Positions 1-8,005 of a stretch of 64,000 nucleotides of DNA are shown piece after piece. The position numbers and the translations under genes are program-made. Source of the stretch: Paraburkholderia unamae (GTDB taxonomy: Bacteria > Pseudomonadota > Gammaproteobacteria > Burkholderiales > Burkholderiaceae); the NCBI RefSeq assembly GCF_003268775.1, contig NZ_QLSU01000001.1, positions 434,001-498,000 of the forward strand, given 5' to 3'. The first letter of the stretch is position 1. Every line of letters starts with the position of its first letter. The notes beneath the pieces were generated by a model. The model did no database searches and was not told the DNA's origin. It was given only the letters and a program-made list of their open reading frames with translations.

Positions 1-470
1 CCCGCCTTGCAATAGAGAAAGTCGTCTTCGGGGAGGTAGTAGCGCGCGTTAGGGAACGTGGGCGTCCAGCGGTTGTCGAGCCAGCGCGTATTCCAGCCCA
101 CGTGGTCCATATGCAGGTGCGTGATGGCGACGTGCGTGACCTTGTCGAGCGGCGCGCCGGCGGCTTCGAGCCATTCGGGCACGAGCGTATTGAGCCGGTG
201 CATGCGTGCCATGCCTTCGCGCGGCTTGCCGTTGCCCACACCCGTATCGACAACGATGATGTTGCCGCCCGCGTGCACGACCCACAATTGCACGGTCAAC
301 ACGAAGCGGTTCATGTGCGGCACCCAGTGCTGCGGTGCCATCCAGTCGCGATTGCGTTCGAGCGCCGCCGGATCGAGATCCGGCAGCAGGAATTCCGGCG
401 GATGCGTGGGGCCGGAGTATTCGTGAATGCGGGTGATGCGCACATCCCCGATCATCATGGTGTCGATCAT
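1..470 (-). CDS. MBL-fold metallo-hydrolase, C-terminus missing
   Basis: The first ~156 residues of a metallo-beta-lactamase-fold hydrolase are present; the rest lies beyond the left edge. The zinc signature HLHMDHVGW (HxHxDH) is visible, preceded by IIVVDTGVGNGKPR, the usual first core strand and loop of the fold. The family covers lactonases, esterases and quinolone-type hydrolases, so the substrate cannot be read from the fragment. The ATG at 470 is chosen, but ATGs at 458 and 455 are in frame and none has a clear ribosome binding site. It lies 66 bases downstream of the CoA-transferase beta subunit on the same strand, so it is probably the third gene of that operon. A hydrolase acting on a lactone or ester intermediate fits the setting; that is inference. 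Confidence 0.8.
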   Translation of the reverse strand, partial: MIDTMMIGDVRITRIHEYSGPTHPPEFLLPDLDPAALERNRDWMAPQHWVPHMNRFVLTVQLWVVHAGGNIIVVDTGVGNGKPREGMARMHRLNTLVPEWLEAAGAPLDKVTHVAITHLHMDHVGWNTRWLDNRWTPTFPNARYYLPEDDFLYCKA

Positions 471-497
471 GGTCGTCGTTTCGATGGGTTCGTGTCC

Positions 498-523
498 GGG
501 GCGCGGAGCGCGAAGCGCGCCCC
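498..523. other. GC-rich stem-loop between CoA-transferase and hydrolase genes
   Basis: GGGGCGCG at 498-505 pairs with CGCGCCCC at 516-523 around a 10-base loop. No T-run follows on either strand, so it is not a classical terminator. It could stabilise or attenuate the minus-strand transcript between the CoA-transferase and the hydrolase genes. Confidence 0.35.
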
Positions 524-536
524 GCGCGTGGTTCGA

Positions 537-1199
537 TTATGCCGCCGCAGCGTCGCGCGCGAGCGCGAATCGCAAGGGCGCGGCCGTGGCGGCCTGCACG
601 TCCTGTGCGCTAGCTTGGCCGGTGAGTTCGATCACCGTGAGGCCTTCGGCGCGCACGTCGATGACGGCGAGGTCGGTGTAGATGCGCGTCACGCAGCGCA
701 TGCCCGTGAGCGGGAAGGTGCACTCGGGCAGGATTTTCGGCGCGCCGTTGCGGTCCACGTGCTCCATCACGACGAACACGTTGCGCGCGCCCACGGCCAG
801 ATCCATAGCGCCGCCCACGCCGGGAATCGCGTCGGCGTCGCCCGTGTGCCAGTTCGCGAGGTCGCCGTGCGTCGACACCTGGAACGCGCCGAGCACGCAA
901 TAGTCGAGGTGGCCGCCGCGCATCATCGCAAACGAGTCGGCGTGATGAAAGAGCGCCGCGCCCGGCAGCAGGCGGATCGGCTCCTTGCCCGCGTTGATGA
1001 GATCGGGGTCCTCTTCGTGCGGCGCGGGCTTGACCCAGCGGCCGAGCACGCCGTTCTCGCTGTGCAGGATCACTTCGCGTTCGGCGGGAATGTGATTGGC
1101 GACCAGCGTAGGCAGCCCGATGCCGAGATTCACATATGCGCCTTCGGGAATATCGCGCGCCACGCGCGCGGCCAGCGCATTGCGTTGTTGCGGGGTCAT
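537..1199 (-). CDS. 3-oxoacid CoA-transferase, beta subunit
   Basis: Family I CoA-transferase beta subunit of 220 residues, the usual length. It carries the catalytic glutamate motif in LHSENGVLG, after the GIGLPTLVANHIP loop, and the GGAMDLAVGA stretch typical of PcaJ/ScoB proteins. With the alpha subunit it moves CoA from succinyl-CoA to a 3-oxo acid (3-oxoadipate or acetoacetate in characterised members). Its ATG overlaps the alpha-subunit stop by 4 bases (ATGA), so the two are translationally coupled. No other pca gene is in the window, so the substrate is open; PcaJ is only one option. Confidence 0.9.
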   Translation of the reverse strand: MTPQQRNALAARVARDIPEGAYVNLGIGLPTLVANHIPAEREVILHSENGVLGRWVKPAPHEEDPDLINAGKEPIRLLPGAALFHHADSFAMMRGGHLDYCVLGAFQVSTHGDLANWHTGDADAIPGVGGAMDLAVGARNVFVVMEHVDRNGAPKILPECTFPLTGMRCVTRIYTDLAVIDVRAEGLTVIELTGQASAQDVQAATAAPLRFALARDAAAA

Positions 1200-1903
1200 G
1201 CGAGCGCTCCTGCAAGAGATTCAGCGGCGGACGGCGCGGCAGCGCCGCGCACGACGAGGCGATCGACGTAAATGCCGGGCGAGACGATGGCTTCGGGGTC
1301 GAGCGTGCCGAGCGGCACGAGTTCGGACACCGAAGCGACGGTGCGGCGCGCGGCCGTGGCCATCACGGGGCCGAAATTGCGCGCGAGCCGCCGGTAGACG
1401 AGATTGCCCCAGCGGTCGCCGCGTTCGGCCTTCACAAGCGCGTAATCGAGCGGCAGCGCATATTCGAGCACCTGGCCGCGCCCGCCGATCTCGCGCGTTT
1501 CCTTGTGCTGCGCGAGCGGCGTGCCATAGCCCGTGGGCGTATAGAACGCGCCGATACCCGCGCCCGCCGCGCGCAGCCGCTCGGCGAGCGTGCCCTGCGG
1601 GCACAGTTCCAGCTCGATGCGGCCCTGGCGGTACAGGTCGTTGAACACCCACGAGTCGGGCTGGCGCGGAAACGAGCAGACGATACGCGCCACGCGCCCC
1701 GTTTTCAGCAATGCGGCGAGGCCGATTTCCGCGTTGCCCGCGTTGTTGCTGACGAGCGTGAGCTCGCGCGCGCCGCTCGCGATCAGCGCGTCGATAAGGT
1801 CTTCGGGCACCCCGGCGTTGCCGAAGCCGCCGATGCCGACGACCGCGCCGTCGCTCACGTCGGCGAGCGCGCTTGCGGTGTCGGGCCAGTATTTGTCGAT
1901 CAT
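1196..1903 (-). CDS. 3-oxoacid CoA-transferase, alpha subunit
   Basis: Partner of the beta subunit above, 235 residues from ATG 1903. The N-terminal GIGGFGNAGVPEDLIDAL is the CoA-binding glycine loop of PcaI/ScoA-type subunits, followed by LTLVSNNAG and, later, PRQPDSW and ARNFGPVMATAA. I prefer ATG 1903 because alignment with the family begins at MIDKYWPDT; the upstream in-frame extension is arginine-rich and unlike the family. It is first in a minus-strand operon (alpha, beta, MBL hydrolase). It is divergent from a CoA-transferase of a different family at 2145, so two CoA-transferase types share one promoter region. Confidence 0.9.
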   Translation of the reverse strand: MIDKYWPDTASALADVSDGAVVGIGGFGNAGVPEDLIDALIASGARELTLVSNNAGNAEIGLAALLKTGRVARIVCSFPRQPDSWVFNDLYRQGRIELELCPQGTLAERLRAAGAGIGAFYTPTGYGTPLAQHKETREIGGRGQVLEYALPLDYALVKAERGDRWGNLVYRRLARNFGPVMATAARRTVASVSELVPLGTLDPEAIVSPGIYVDRLVVRGAAAPSAAESLAGALA

Positions 1904-2001
1904 GTCTGAGGAATTCCGTGGTTGGACGGTTCCGCCACGATAGCGCCGCACGGCGCGCGCACCCATTCGATTTTTTGAAAGACCGCGTTTCAGCATCGCG
2001 C

Positions 2002-2038
2002 TTCATAGCCGCGTTCATAGCCGCGCTTCATAGCCGCG
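2002..2038. repeat. Three copies of a 12-base direct repeat
   Basis: TTCATAGCCGCG occurs at 2002-2013, 2014-2025 and 2027-2038; the third copy is offset by one base. It lies in the 241-base divergent region between the two CoA-transferase genes. It could be a slippage product or a regulator site array. Confidence 0.8.
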
Positions 2039-2144
2039 TTTCGCCAAACCAAACGGCGCGCTCCGAAAAACGAAATTCCCAGCCGCGCGGCGCGCACCGA
2101 AGATACGTTCAGCCCTTTCACCCTCGTTGCCGGAGTCCGCGTTC

Positions 2145-3464
2145 ATGCCTTCGTCCCCGCTTTCCCCGCTCAGTGCCGCCGCCGTCGATCTCTCGCGCCA
2201 TGTGCGCGCCGGCGACCGCATTCACTGGGGACAAGGCGAAGCGCAGCCGCGCACGCTCATCAAGGCGCTGCTCGAACAGCGGCATCGCCTTGGGCGCGTC
2301 GCGGTCCTGCTCGGCGAGTCGCAGGCGGGCCTGTTGCAGCCCGAGCACACGGACGCCATCGACTTCGCGACCTGGTGCGGCTACGGCGGCAATCAGGCGC
2401 TCGTGCAGGCGGGCGTGCTCGACGTGTGGCCCTGCCACGACGCCGCGCTGCCCGCGCTGATCCGCGCGGGCGAGTTGCGTGTGGACGTGCTGTTCCTCCA
2501 GGTGTCGCCGCCCGACGCGCTCGGGCGCTACAGCCTCGGCTGCGCGATGGACACGCTGCCGGCCGCGCTCGACACCGCGCGCGTGGTGATCGCCGAGGTG
2601 CATGCGGGCGTGCCGTGGACGCATGGCGAGCGCTACCTGAACCGCGAGGACTTCGACGTGCTCGTCGAAGCCGATTACCCGCTGGACGCGCCCTCCGCTG
2701 CCGATACCATCGACTCCACCGACGCCCGCGTACGCGCCATCGCGCGCCACGCCGCCGCGCTCATCGACGACGGCGCGACGCTCCAGAGCGGCCCCGGCGC
2801 GATTCCCGACGCGATCCTCGCGCAACTCGCCGACCGCCGCGGCCTGGGCCTGCATACGGACACCGCGGGCGCGGCGGTCGTGGAACTGGCCGCGCGCGGC
2901 GCACTCACGAACGAGCACAAGCGCGTGGATCGCGGCATCGGCGTAGCGGCCCGGCTCGCGGGTGGCGCGCGCCTGCGCCGCCACGCCGCGCACGACGAGG
3001 GCCTCTCACTACGCGGCATCGACTACCTCCACGACCCGGCCGTGCTGGCGCGGCTCGACCGCTTCACGGCGATCAACACGGCCATCGAAGTCGATCTGGG
3101 CGGCCAGGTCAACACCGAAGTCCGCGGCGGCTATTACGTCGGCGCGGTGGGCGGCGCGAGCGCGTTCTCACGCGCGGCGCGCGCGAGCCGCGGCGGCCTC
3201 GCGATCGTTGCGCTCACATCGACCCACGGACATCGCAGCCGCATCGTCGCTTCGTGCGGCGGCCCGATCGGCATCGCGCGCAGCGACGTGGACGTGATCG
3301 TGACCGAATACGGCGTGGCCGACCTGCGCGGGCGCGGGTTGTGGGCGCGCCTGCGCGCGATGCTCGACATCGCCGCGCCCGAGCACCGCGACGCACTCGA
3401 AAGACAAAGCCACGAAACGCTGCGCGGCGCGGGCGTGGACTGGAGCCAGCTCGTCGGCGCCTGA
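2145..3464 (+). CDS. Acetyl-CoA hydrolase/CoA-transferase family (Cat1/4-hydroxybutyrate CoA-transferase type)
   Basis: A 439-residue single-chain CoA-transferase. Family marks include CGYGGNQALVQAGVLDVW near residue 80, LQVSPPDALGRYSLG near 119, GGYYVGAVGGASAF, RIVASCGGPIG and the C-terminal VTEYGVADLRGRGLWAR. ATG 2145 is chosen because GGAG sits 9 bases upstream; an in-frame TTG at 2127 lacks such a site. The segment that in relatives reads GIHTEM or GIHSEM, with the glutamate thought to form the CoA thioester, here reads GLHTDT with Asp239. That change may slow or alter the chemistry, or the assignment may be off. It begins the plus-strand arm: transporter, EthD-like and CatC-like genes follow. 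Confidence 0.85.
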   Translation: MPSSPLSPLSAAAVDLSRHVRAGDRIHWGQGEAQPRTLIKALLEQRHRLGRVAVLLGESQAGLLQPEHTDAIDFATWCGYGGNQALVQAGVLDVWPCHDAALPALIRAGELRVDVLFLQVSPPDALGRYSLGCAMDTLPAALDTARVVIAEVHAGVPWTHGERYLNREDFDVLVEADYPLDAPSAADTIDSTDARVRAIARHAAALIDDGATLQSGPGAIPDAILAQLADRRGLGLHTDTAGAAVVELAARGALTNEHKRVDRGIGVAARLAGGARLRRHAAHDEGLSLRGIDYLHDPAVLARLDRFTAINTAIEVDLGGQVNTEVRGGYYVGAVGGASAFSRAARASRGGLAIVALTSTHGHRSRIVASCGGPIGIARSDVDVIVTEYGVADLRGRGLWARLRAMLDIAAPEHRDALERQSHETLRGAGVDWSQLVGA

Positions 3465-3548
3465 GCGCGGGCACGTATCAAGGCAATTCGACCACAACCC
3501 GACAACAACCCATGCGCGGGCACGACCCGCGCGCTCAAGGAGACAGCG

Positions 3549-4835
3549 ATGTTCGACTGGTACCGTTCCGGCTCGACCGAGGAAAGGAAAACGTTCTGGG
3601 CCTGCTATGCGGGCTGGGCGCTCGAATCGTACGATCTACAGATGTTCAGCTTCCTCATGCCATCACTGATGGTGCTGTGGACCCTGACCAAGCAGCAGGC
3701 CGGCATGCTCGGCACGGTGGCGCTGCTCGCCACGGCGCTCGGCGGCTGGATCGCGGGCATTCTCGCCGACCGCTACGGCCGCGTGCGCATCCTCATGTTC
3801 ACGATCCTGTGGTTCACGTTCTTCGGCGTGCTCGCGGGCTTCGCGACCTCGTTCAACCAGATGCTCGTAGCGCGCACGATGCAGGGCTTCGGCTTTGGCG
3901 GCGAGTGGGCCGTGGGCGCGGCGCTCATGGCCGAAGTCGTGCATCCCGAGCGGCGCGGGCGCGCGCTCGGTTTCGTCCAGTCGGGCTTTTCGCTCGGCTG
4001 GTCGGCGGCGGTGCTCGTTTCGACGGCGATCATCGCGTGGCTGCCGCCCGACTGGGCGTGGCGCGTCGTGTTCTGGGTCGGCGTGATCCCGTCGTGCGCG
4101 GTGATCTTCATCCGGCGCAACGTGAAGGAATCGACGTCGTTCACGAAGGCCGCGCGCAACACCGCGCCGCAAGCCTCGCTGCTCTCGGTATTCAAGCCGC
4201 AGTACGCACGCTCCATCATGCTGGCGAGCCTGCTCGTCATCGGGCTTCAGGCGGCCTGTTATGCGATCCTGATCTGGATTCCCTCGCTCATGGTGGAGCG
4301 CGGCCTTGCCGCCGGATCGATGATCGTCTCCATTCTCGTGATGGCCGTGGGCGCCTTCTTCGGCTTCGTCAGCACTGCTCACTTTGCCGACACCGCCGGC
4401 CGCCGCCCGGCGCTCATCTCGCTCTCGGTGCTCGCGTGGGTCGTGACCGTGTGCTACATGCTCGTGCCCGTGAATCCGCTGCTCATGCAAGTGCTCGGCT
4501 TCTGGGTGGGCTTCGCCGCCATCGGCATGTTCGCGGCGCTCGGCCCCTTCCTGAGCGAGCTGTTCCCCACCCGCGTGCGCACCACCTGCATGGGTTTCGT
4601 GTACAACGTAGGCAAGTCGATCGGCGCGACGGCGATCGTCGGCGTGGGCTGGCTTTCGGCGCATACCGGGCTTGCGCATGCGATCGGCCTCTTCTGTCTC
4701 GCCGCATATGCGATTTCCACGTTCGCCATGCTGATGCTGCCCGAAACGCGCGGCGTGAGCCTCGACGACATCGACGCGCAACTCGACGACGCTACCGACA
4801 ACGCACAAGCGGCGCAAACATCGGCCGCAGGCTAA
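3549..4835 (+). CDS. MFS transporter, probably carboxylate or aromatic-acid importer
   Basis: A 428-residue major facilitator with about 12 hydrophobic segments. The TM2-TM3 loop motif is present as GILADRYGRVRI, and GFGFGGEWAVGAALMAE in TM4 is typical of the metabolite:H+ and aromatic acid:H+ symporter groups. AAGGAGA precedes the ATG. It is 84 bases downstream of the CoA-transferase and 42 bases before the EthD-like gene, so it probably imports the substrate of this locus into the cytoplasm. The substrate cannot be read from sequence. Confidence 0.85.
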   Translation: MFDWYRSGSTEERKTFWACYAGWALESYDLQMFSFLMPSLMVLWTLTKQQAGMLGTVALLATALGGWIAGILADRYGRVRILMFTILWFTFFGVLAGFATSFNQMLVARTMQGFGFGGEWAVGAALMAEVVHPERRGRALGFVQSGFSLGWSAAVLVSTAIIAWLPPDWAWRVVFWVGVIPSCAVIFIRRNVKESTSFTKAARNTAPQASLLSVFKPQYARSIMLASLLVIGLQAACYAILIWIPSLMVERGLAAGSMIVSILVMAVGAFFGFVSTAHFADTAGRRPALISLSVLAWVVTVCYMLVPVNPLLMQVLGFWVGFAAIGMFAALGPFLSELFPTRVRTTCMGFVYNVGKSIGATAIVGVGWLSAHTGLAHAIGLFCLAAYAISTFAMLMLPETRGVSLDDIDAQLDDATDNAQAAQTSAAG

Positions 4836-4877
4836 ACACCGCACCATCATCACCACGATTCCACCTGGAGACAACCC

Positions 4878-5198
4878 ATGATCCGCATGCTGTACCTGCT
4901 GGCGAAGCCGGCCACGATGTCCGACGCGCAGTTCGCCGCCGAATGCCGGCGTCACTACGACATGTCGCACGACATTCCGGGACTCGCGAAATACGAAGTC
5001 CGGCTCATCGCACAGCAGCCCACCGATACGCACGTGCCCTATATGGACGTGGGCCGCGTGGACGCCATCGGCGAGTGCTGGTTCGAAGACGAGGCCGCGT
5101 ATCGCCTCTATATGGAATCGGACGTGCGCAAGGCCTGGTTCGAGCACGGCAAGACCTTTATCGGCGCGCTCAAGCCGTTCGTCACGCAGCCCGTGTGA
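4878..5198 (+). CDS. EthD-domain dimeric alpha/beta-barrel protein
   Basis: A small 106-residue cytoplasmic protein. The start [19 protein letters not shown], a central [11 protein letters not shown] and the late FVTQPV fit the EthD family (dimeric ferredoxin-like barrel). Members are associated with ring-modifying, lactonising or ether-degrading steps, and many have no proven activity. TGGAGA precedes the ATG at good spacing. It lies between the MFS transporter and a CatC-like isomerase, with close gaps. A role in isomerising or decarboxylating a pathway intermediate is inference. Confidence 0.75.
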   Translation: MIRMLYLLAKPATMSDAQFAAECRRHYDMSHDIPGLAKYEVRLIAQQPTDTHVPYMDVGRVDAIGECWFEDEAAYRLYMESDVRKAWFEHGKTFIGALKPFVTQPV

Positions 5199-5245
5199 CG
5201 CGGCACGCCAACGCCCCTCACCACTTCATCAAGGAGACAACGCTC

Positions 5246-5524
5246 ATGCTGTTTTGCGTGGAAATGAAAGTCGAAATCCCCGAAACGCTCGACGCGCAAC
5301 GCGTGGAAGCGATCAAGGCCGCCGAAAAGGCGCGCGCCACCGAAATCCAGCGTGCGGGCAAGTGGCCGCATTTGTGGCGCGTGGCGGGACAGTATTCGAA
5401 CATCAGCATCTTCGACGTGGCGAGCAACGACGAACTGCACGACCTGTTGTCGAGCTTGCCGCTCTTTCCGTATATGCAGATGCGCGTGGTGCCGCTCGCG
5501 CGGCATCCCTCGTCTATTGCCTGA
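5246..5524 (+). CDS. Muconolactone delta-isomerase-like protein (CatC paralogue 1)
   Basis: A 92-residue protein matching the whole length of muconolactone isomerases: MLFCVEMKV start, GKWPHLWRVAGQY in the middle, then SSLPLFPYM and ARHPSSI at the end. CatC shifts the double bond of muconolactone to give 3-oxoadipate enol-lactone and forms a decameric barrel. AAGGAGA lies 9 bases before the ATG at 5246. No catA or catB is nearby, so a related lactone is the more likely substrate. A second copy at 21331 is about 60% identical by eye. It is the last gene of the plus-strand operon and converges on the GlpR-type regulator 22 bases away. Confidence 0.85.
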   Translation: MLFCVEMKVEIPETLDAQRVEAIKAAEKARATEIQRAGKWPHLWRVAGQYSNISIFDVASNDELHDLLSSLPLFPYMQMRVVPLARHPSSIA

Positions 5525-5545
5525 GCGCCACTGAAACGCGCCCGC

Positions 5546-6325
5546 CTACGCCGCGACGTGCACCTGCGTGCCCGCGGCGGCCACGGCCTCGTTCATTTCG
5601 GCGGGCAGCGGCTGGTCGGTGAAGAGTGCATGGATCTGGCTCAAATGCCCCTGGCGCACGAGCGCCGGGCGGCCCACTTTCGAATGGTCCGCCACGAGGT
5701 AGACCGTGCGCGCATGCTCGATGATGGCCTGCGCCACGCGCACCTCGCGCGTGTCGAAGTCGCGCAGCGTGCCGTCGTGCTCGATGGCCGACGTGCCGAC
5801 GATGGCGTAATCTACCTTGAACTGGCGGATGAAATCGATGGTGTGCTCGCCGACGATTCCTTTGTCCCACGGCCGCACCACGCCGCCCGTGATCATCACT
5901 TCGCAGTCGGGATAACCGCTCATCACGCTCGCCACGTTGAGGTTGTTCGTGACGACACGCAAGCCCCGATGACTGTGCAGCGCACGCGCGACTTCCTCGG
6001 TCGTCGTGCCGAGGTTGATGAAGAGCGAAGCCTGGTCGGGAATATGCTGGGCGGCAAGCGCCGCGATGCGACGCTTCTCGTCATGGAACATGTGTTGCCG
6101 CGCGCTGTACGAGAGATTCTCCGCACTCGTGGGCAGACTCGCGCCGCCGTGATAGCGGCGCAGGAGATTCATGTCGGCGAGCCAGTTCACGTCGCGGCGG
6201 ATGGTTTGCGGCGTGACGTCGAAATGCGAGGCGAGATCGTCGACCGTGACGAAGCCGTCACGTTGCACCCATTCGAGCATTTCCTGCTGGCGAGCATTCA
6301 GGGTGAGGCGCGGGTCTCGTGTCAT
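5546..6325 (-). CDS. DeoR/GlpR-family transcriptional regulator
   Basis: A 259-residue regulator with an N-terminal DeoR helix-turn-helix (GFVTVDDLASHFDVTPQTIRR, residues ~24-44) and a C-terminal sugar-phosphate sensor domain: LFINLGTTTEEVARAL, VTNNLNVA, ITGGVVRPWDKGIVG and HSKVGRPALVR are typical of GlpR-like proteins. Such proteins repress carbohydrate or glycerol-3-phosphate genes until a phosphorylated ligand binds. No glp or sugar gene is adjacent. The nearest divergent gene is the NCS2 permease at 6473, 147 bases away, which it might control. Which sugar phosphate it senses is unknown. Confidence 0.88.
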   Translation of the reverse strand: MTRDPRLTLNARQQEMLEWVQRDGFVTVDDLASHFDVTPQTIRRDVNWLADMNLLRRYHGGASLPTSAENLSYSARQHMFHDEKRRIAALAAQHIPDQASLFINLGTTTEEVARALHSHRGLRVVTNNLNVASVMSGYPDCEVMITGGVVRPWDKGIVGEHTIDFIRQFKVDYAIVGTSAIEHDGTLRDFDTREVRVAQAIIEHARTVYLVADHSKVGRPALVRQGHLSQIHALFTDQPLPAEMNEAVAAAGTQVHVAA

Positions 6326-6472
6326 TGGCTCGGTGTACTGGCGTTTGAGGACTGGCCCTATTGTAAGGGCTAACCGTGCGCTGCCCGATGGTGCGTCCGG
6401 TGGTGCGTCCGAGGGCCGCCCTGGCGCTTCGGCTAAAATGCCGGGTTTTCCTTCTTCACCAGCCCTTTAGCG

Positions 6473-7861
6473 ATGCAATCCGCCTCACCCGCGCGGCCCG
6501 CCGCCCCCGGCGCCGACGACACCGAACACGCCCACGACCTCGTCTACGGTCCCGAAGACCGCCCCGCTCCGACCATCGCGTTCGTCGCGGCGCTCCAGCA
6601 TCTGCTGGCGATCCTCGTGCCCATCGTCACGCCGGGCCTCCTGATCTGCCAGGCGCTGAACGTCTCCAGCCGCGACACCACGCTGATCGTCTCGATGTCG
6701 CTCGTCATCTCCGGCATCGCCACGTTCCTCCAGTGCAAGCGCGTGGGGCCGCTCGGCGCGGGCCTGCTCATCGTGCAGGGCACGAGCTTCAACTTCGTCG
6801 GCCCGTTGATCGCGGGCGGCAGCCTCATGGTCAAAGAGGGCGCGGCTGTCGAAACGGTGATGGCCGCCATTTTCGGCGTCGTCATCGCGGGCTCGTTCGT
6901 CGAGATGGCCGTGTCGCGCATCCTGCCCTTCATCAAGCGGCTCATCACGCCGCTCGTCACAGGCATCGTGGTGCTGCTGATCGGCCTCACGCTCATCAAG
7001 GTCGGCCTCATCAGCATGGGCGGCGGCTACGGCGCCATCGCCAAGGGCAACTTCGCGAGCGTGCAGAACCTCACGCTCTCGGGCCTCGTGCTCGGCACCA
7101 TCATCGTGCTCAACCGCGTGCCCATTGTGTGGGTGCGCAGCACCGCGCTCGTCATCGCGCTCGCGATCGGCTATATCGTTGCGGGCGCAATGGGTCGGCT
7201 CGACTTCACCGGCGCGCGCGAAGCCGCGCTGTTCCAGATTCCGACCCCGTTGCACTTCGGCCTGGGCTTTTCGTGGTCGCTGTTCGTGCCCATGCTGATC
7301 ATTTACCTCGTCACCTCGCTCGAAGCGATCGGCGACGTGACGGCCACCAGCAAAATCTCGAAGGAGCCCGTGGAAGGCCCGGTGTGGATGCGGCGCATCA
7401 AGGGCGGCGTGCTCGTCAACGGCTTCAACTCGCTGCTGGCCGGCGTGTTCAACACCTTCCCCAGCTCCGTTTTCGCGCAGAACAACGGCGTGATCCAGCT
7501 CACCGGCATCGCGAGCCGCCACGTGGGCCTCTGGATCGCGGGCATGCTTGTGGTGCTGGGCCTGTTCCCGCCGGTCGCCGGCGTGCTCCAGGCCGTGCCC
7601 GAGCCCGTGCTGGGCGGCGCCGCCATGGTCATGTTCGGCGCGGTTGCCGCTTCCGGCATCAACATCCTCGCGGGCACCCGGCTCGACCGCCGCGCGCTGC
7701 TCATCATCGCCGTTTCGCTGGCGCTCGGTCTGGGCGTTTCGCAGGTGCCGGAAATCCTCACGAGCCTGCCGCACGCCCTGCGCAACGTGCTGGAGTCGGG
7801 CGTCGCCACCGGCGGCATCTGCGCACTCGTGATGAACTGGTTCCTGCCCGAAAAGCCATGA
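6473..7861 (+). CDS. NCS2-family nucleobase (xanthine/uracil) permease
   Basis: A 462-residue inner-membrane symporter of the nucleobase-ascorbate transporter family. Visible family marks are QHLLAILVPIVTPGL in TM1, QGTSFNF in TM3, TSLEAIGDVTATS in TM8 with its conserved acid, and the signature QNNGVIQLTG in TM10. Members import xanthine, uric acid or uracil with protons. The first ~30 residues are hydrophilic. A strong terminator follows at 7893. No purine-catabolism gene is adjacent, so the exact base is not determined. Confidence 0.9.
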   Translation: MQSASPARPAAPGADDTEHAHDLVYGPEDRPAPTIAFVAALQHLLAILVPIVTPGLLICQALNVSSRDTTLIVSMSLVISGIATFLQCKRVGPLGAGLLIVQGTSFNFVGPLIAGGSLMVKEGAAVETVMAAIFGVVIAGSFVEMAVSRILPFIKRLITPLVTGIVVLLIGLTLIKVGLISMGGGYGAIAKGNFASVQNLTLSGLVLGTIIVLNRVPIVWVRSTALVIALAIGYIVAGAMGRLDFTGAREAALFQIPTPLHFGLGFSWSLFVPMLIIYLVTSLEAIGDVTATSKISKEPVEGPVWMRRIKGGVLVNGFNSLLAGVFNTFPSSVFAQNNGVIQLTGIASRHVGLWIAGMLVVLGLFPPVAGVLQAVPEPVLGGAAMVMFGAVAASGINILAGTRLDRRALLIIAVSLALGLGVSQVPEILTSLPHALRNVLESGVATGGICALVMNWFLPEKP

Positions 7862-7892
7862 TGGACGGAACGCTCGACTGAGCGATGCAGTG

Positions 7893-7935
7893 AGCGCGCG
7901 GCCCGCTTGTCAGCGCATGGGCCGCGCGCTTTTTT
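7893..7935 (+). terminator. Rho-independent terminator of the NCS2 permease gene
   Basis: A perfect 12-base stem (7893-7904 with 7919-7930) and a 14-base loop are followed by a T-run to 7935. It ends 31 to 73 bases after the permease stop codon and overlaps the start of the next promoter. Confidence 0.92.
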
Positions 7936-7936
7936 A

Positions 7937-7966
7937 TTGACCTCGAATTCCAATTTATTGGATAAT
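7937..7966 (+). promoter_or_regulatory. Promoter with central palindrome before the XRE-cupin regulator
   Basis: TTGACC at 7937-7942 and GATAAT at 7961-7966, 18 bases apart, look like sigma-70 elements. Between and overlapping them is the perfect 14-base palindrome TCCAATTTATTGGA (7949-7962). Its position suits repression by the regulator encoded just downstream, that is, autoregulation. Confidence 0.6.
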
Positions 7967-8005
7967 GACTCCATCATCCTGGAAACAGATCAAACGGACA
8001 GGCAG

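Noticed and set aside
1196..1903. Naming the CoA-transferase PcaIJ
   Set aside because: No pca partner gene in the window; the subunits are equally compatible with other 3-oxo acids.
2002..2038. CRISPR array
   Set aside because: Direct repeats are only 12 bases and adjacent, with no spacers and no cas genes.
2375..5524. Very long open frame overlapping four genes in another phase
   Set aside because: High-GC sequence keeps arginine-rich shadow frames open; the real genes have ribosome sites and families. Only the CatC-like end is real, and it starts at 5246.
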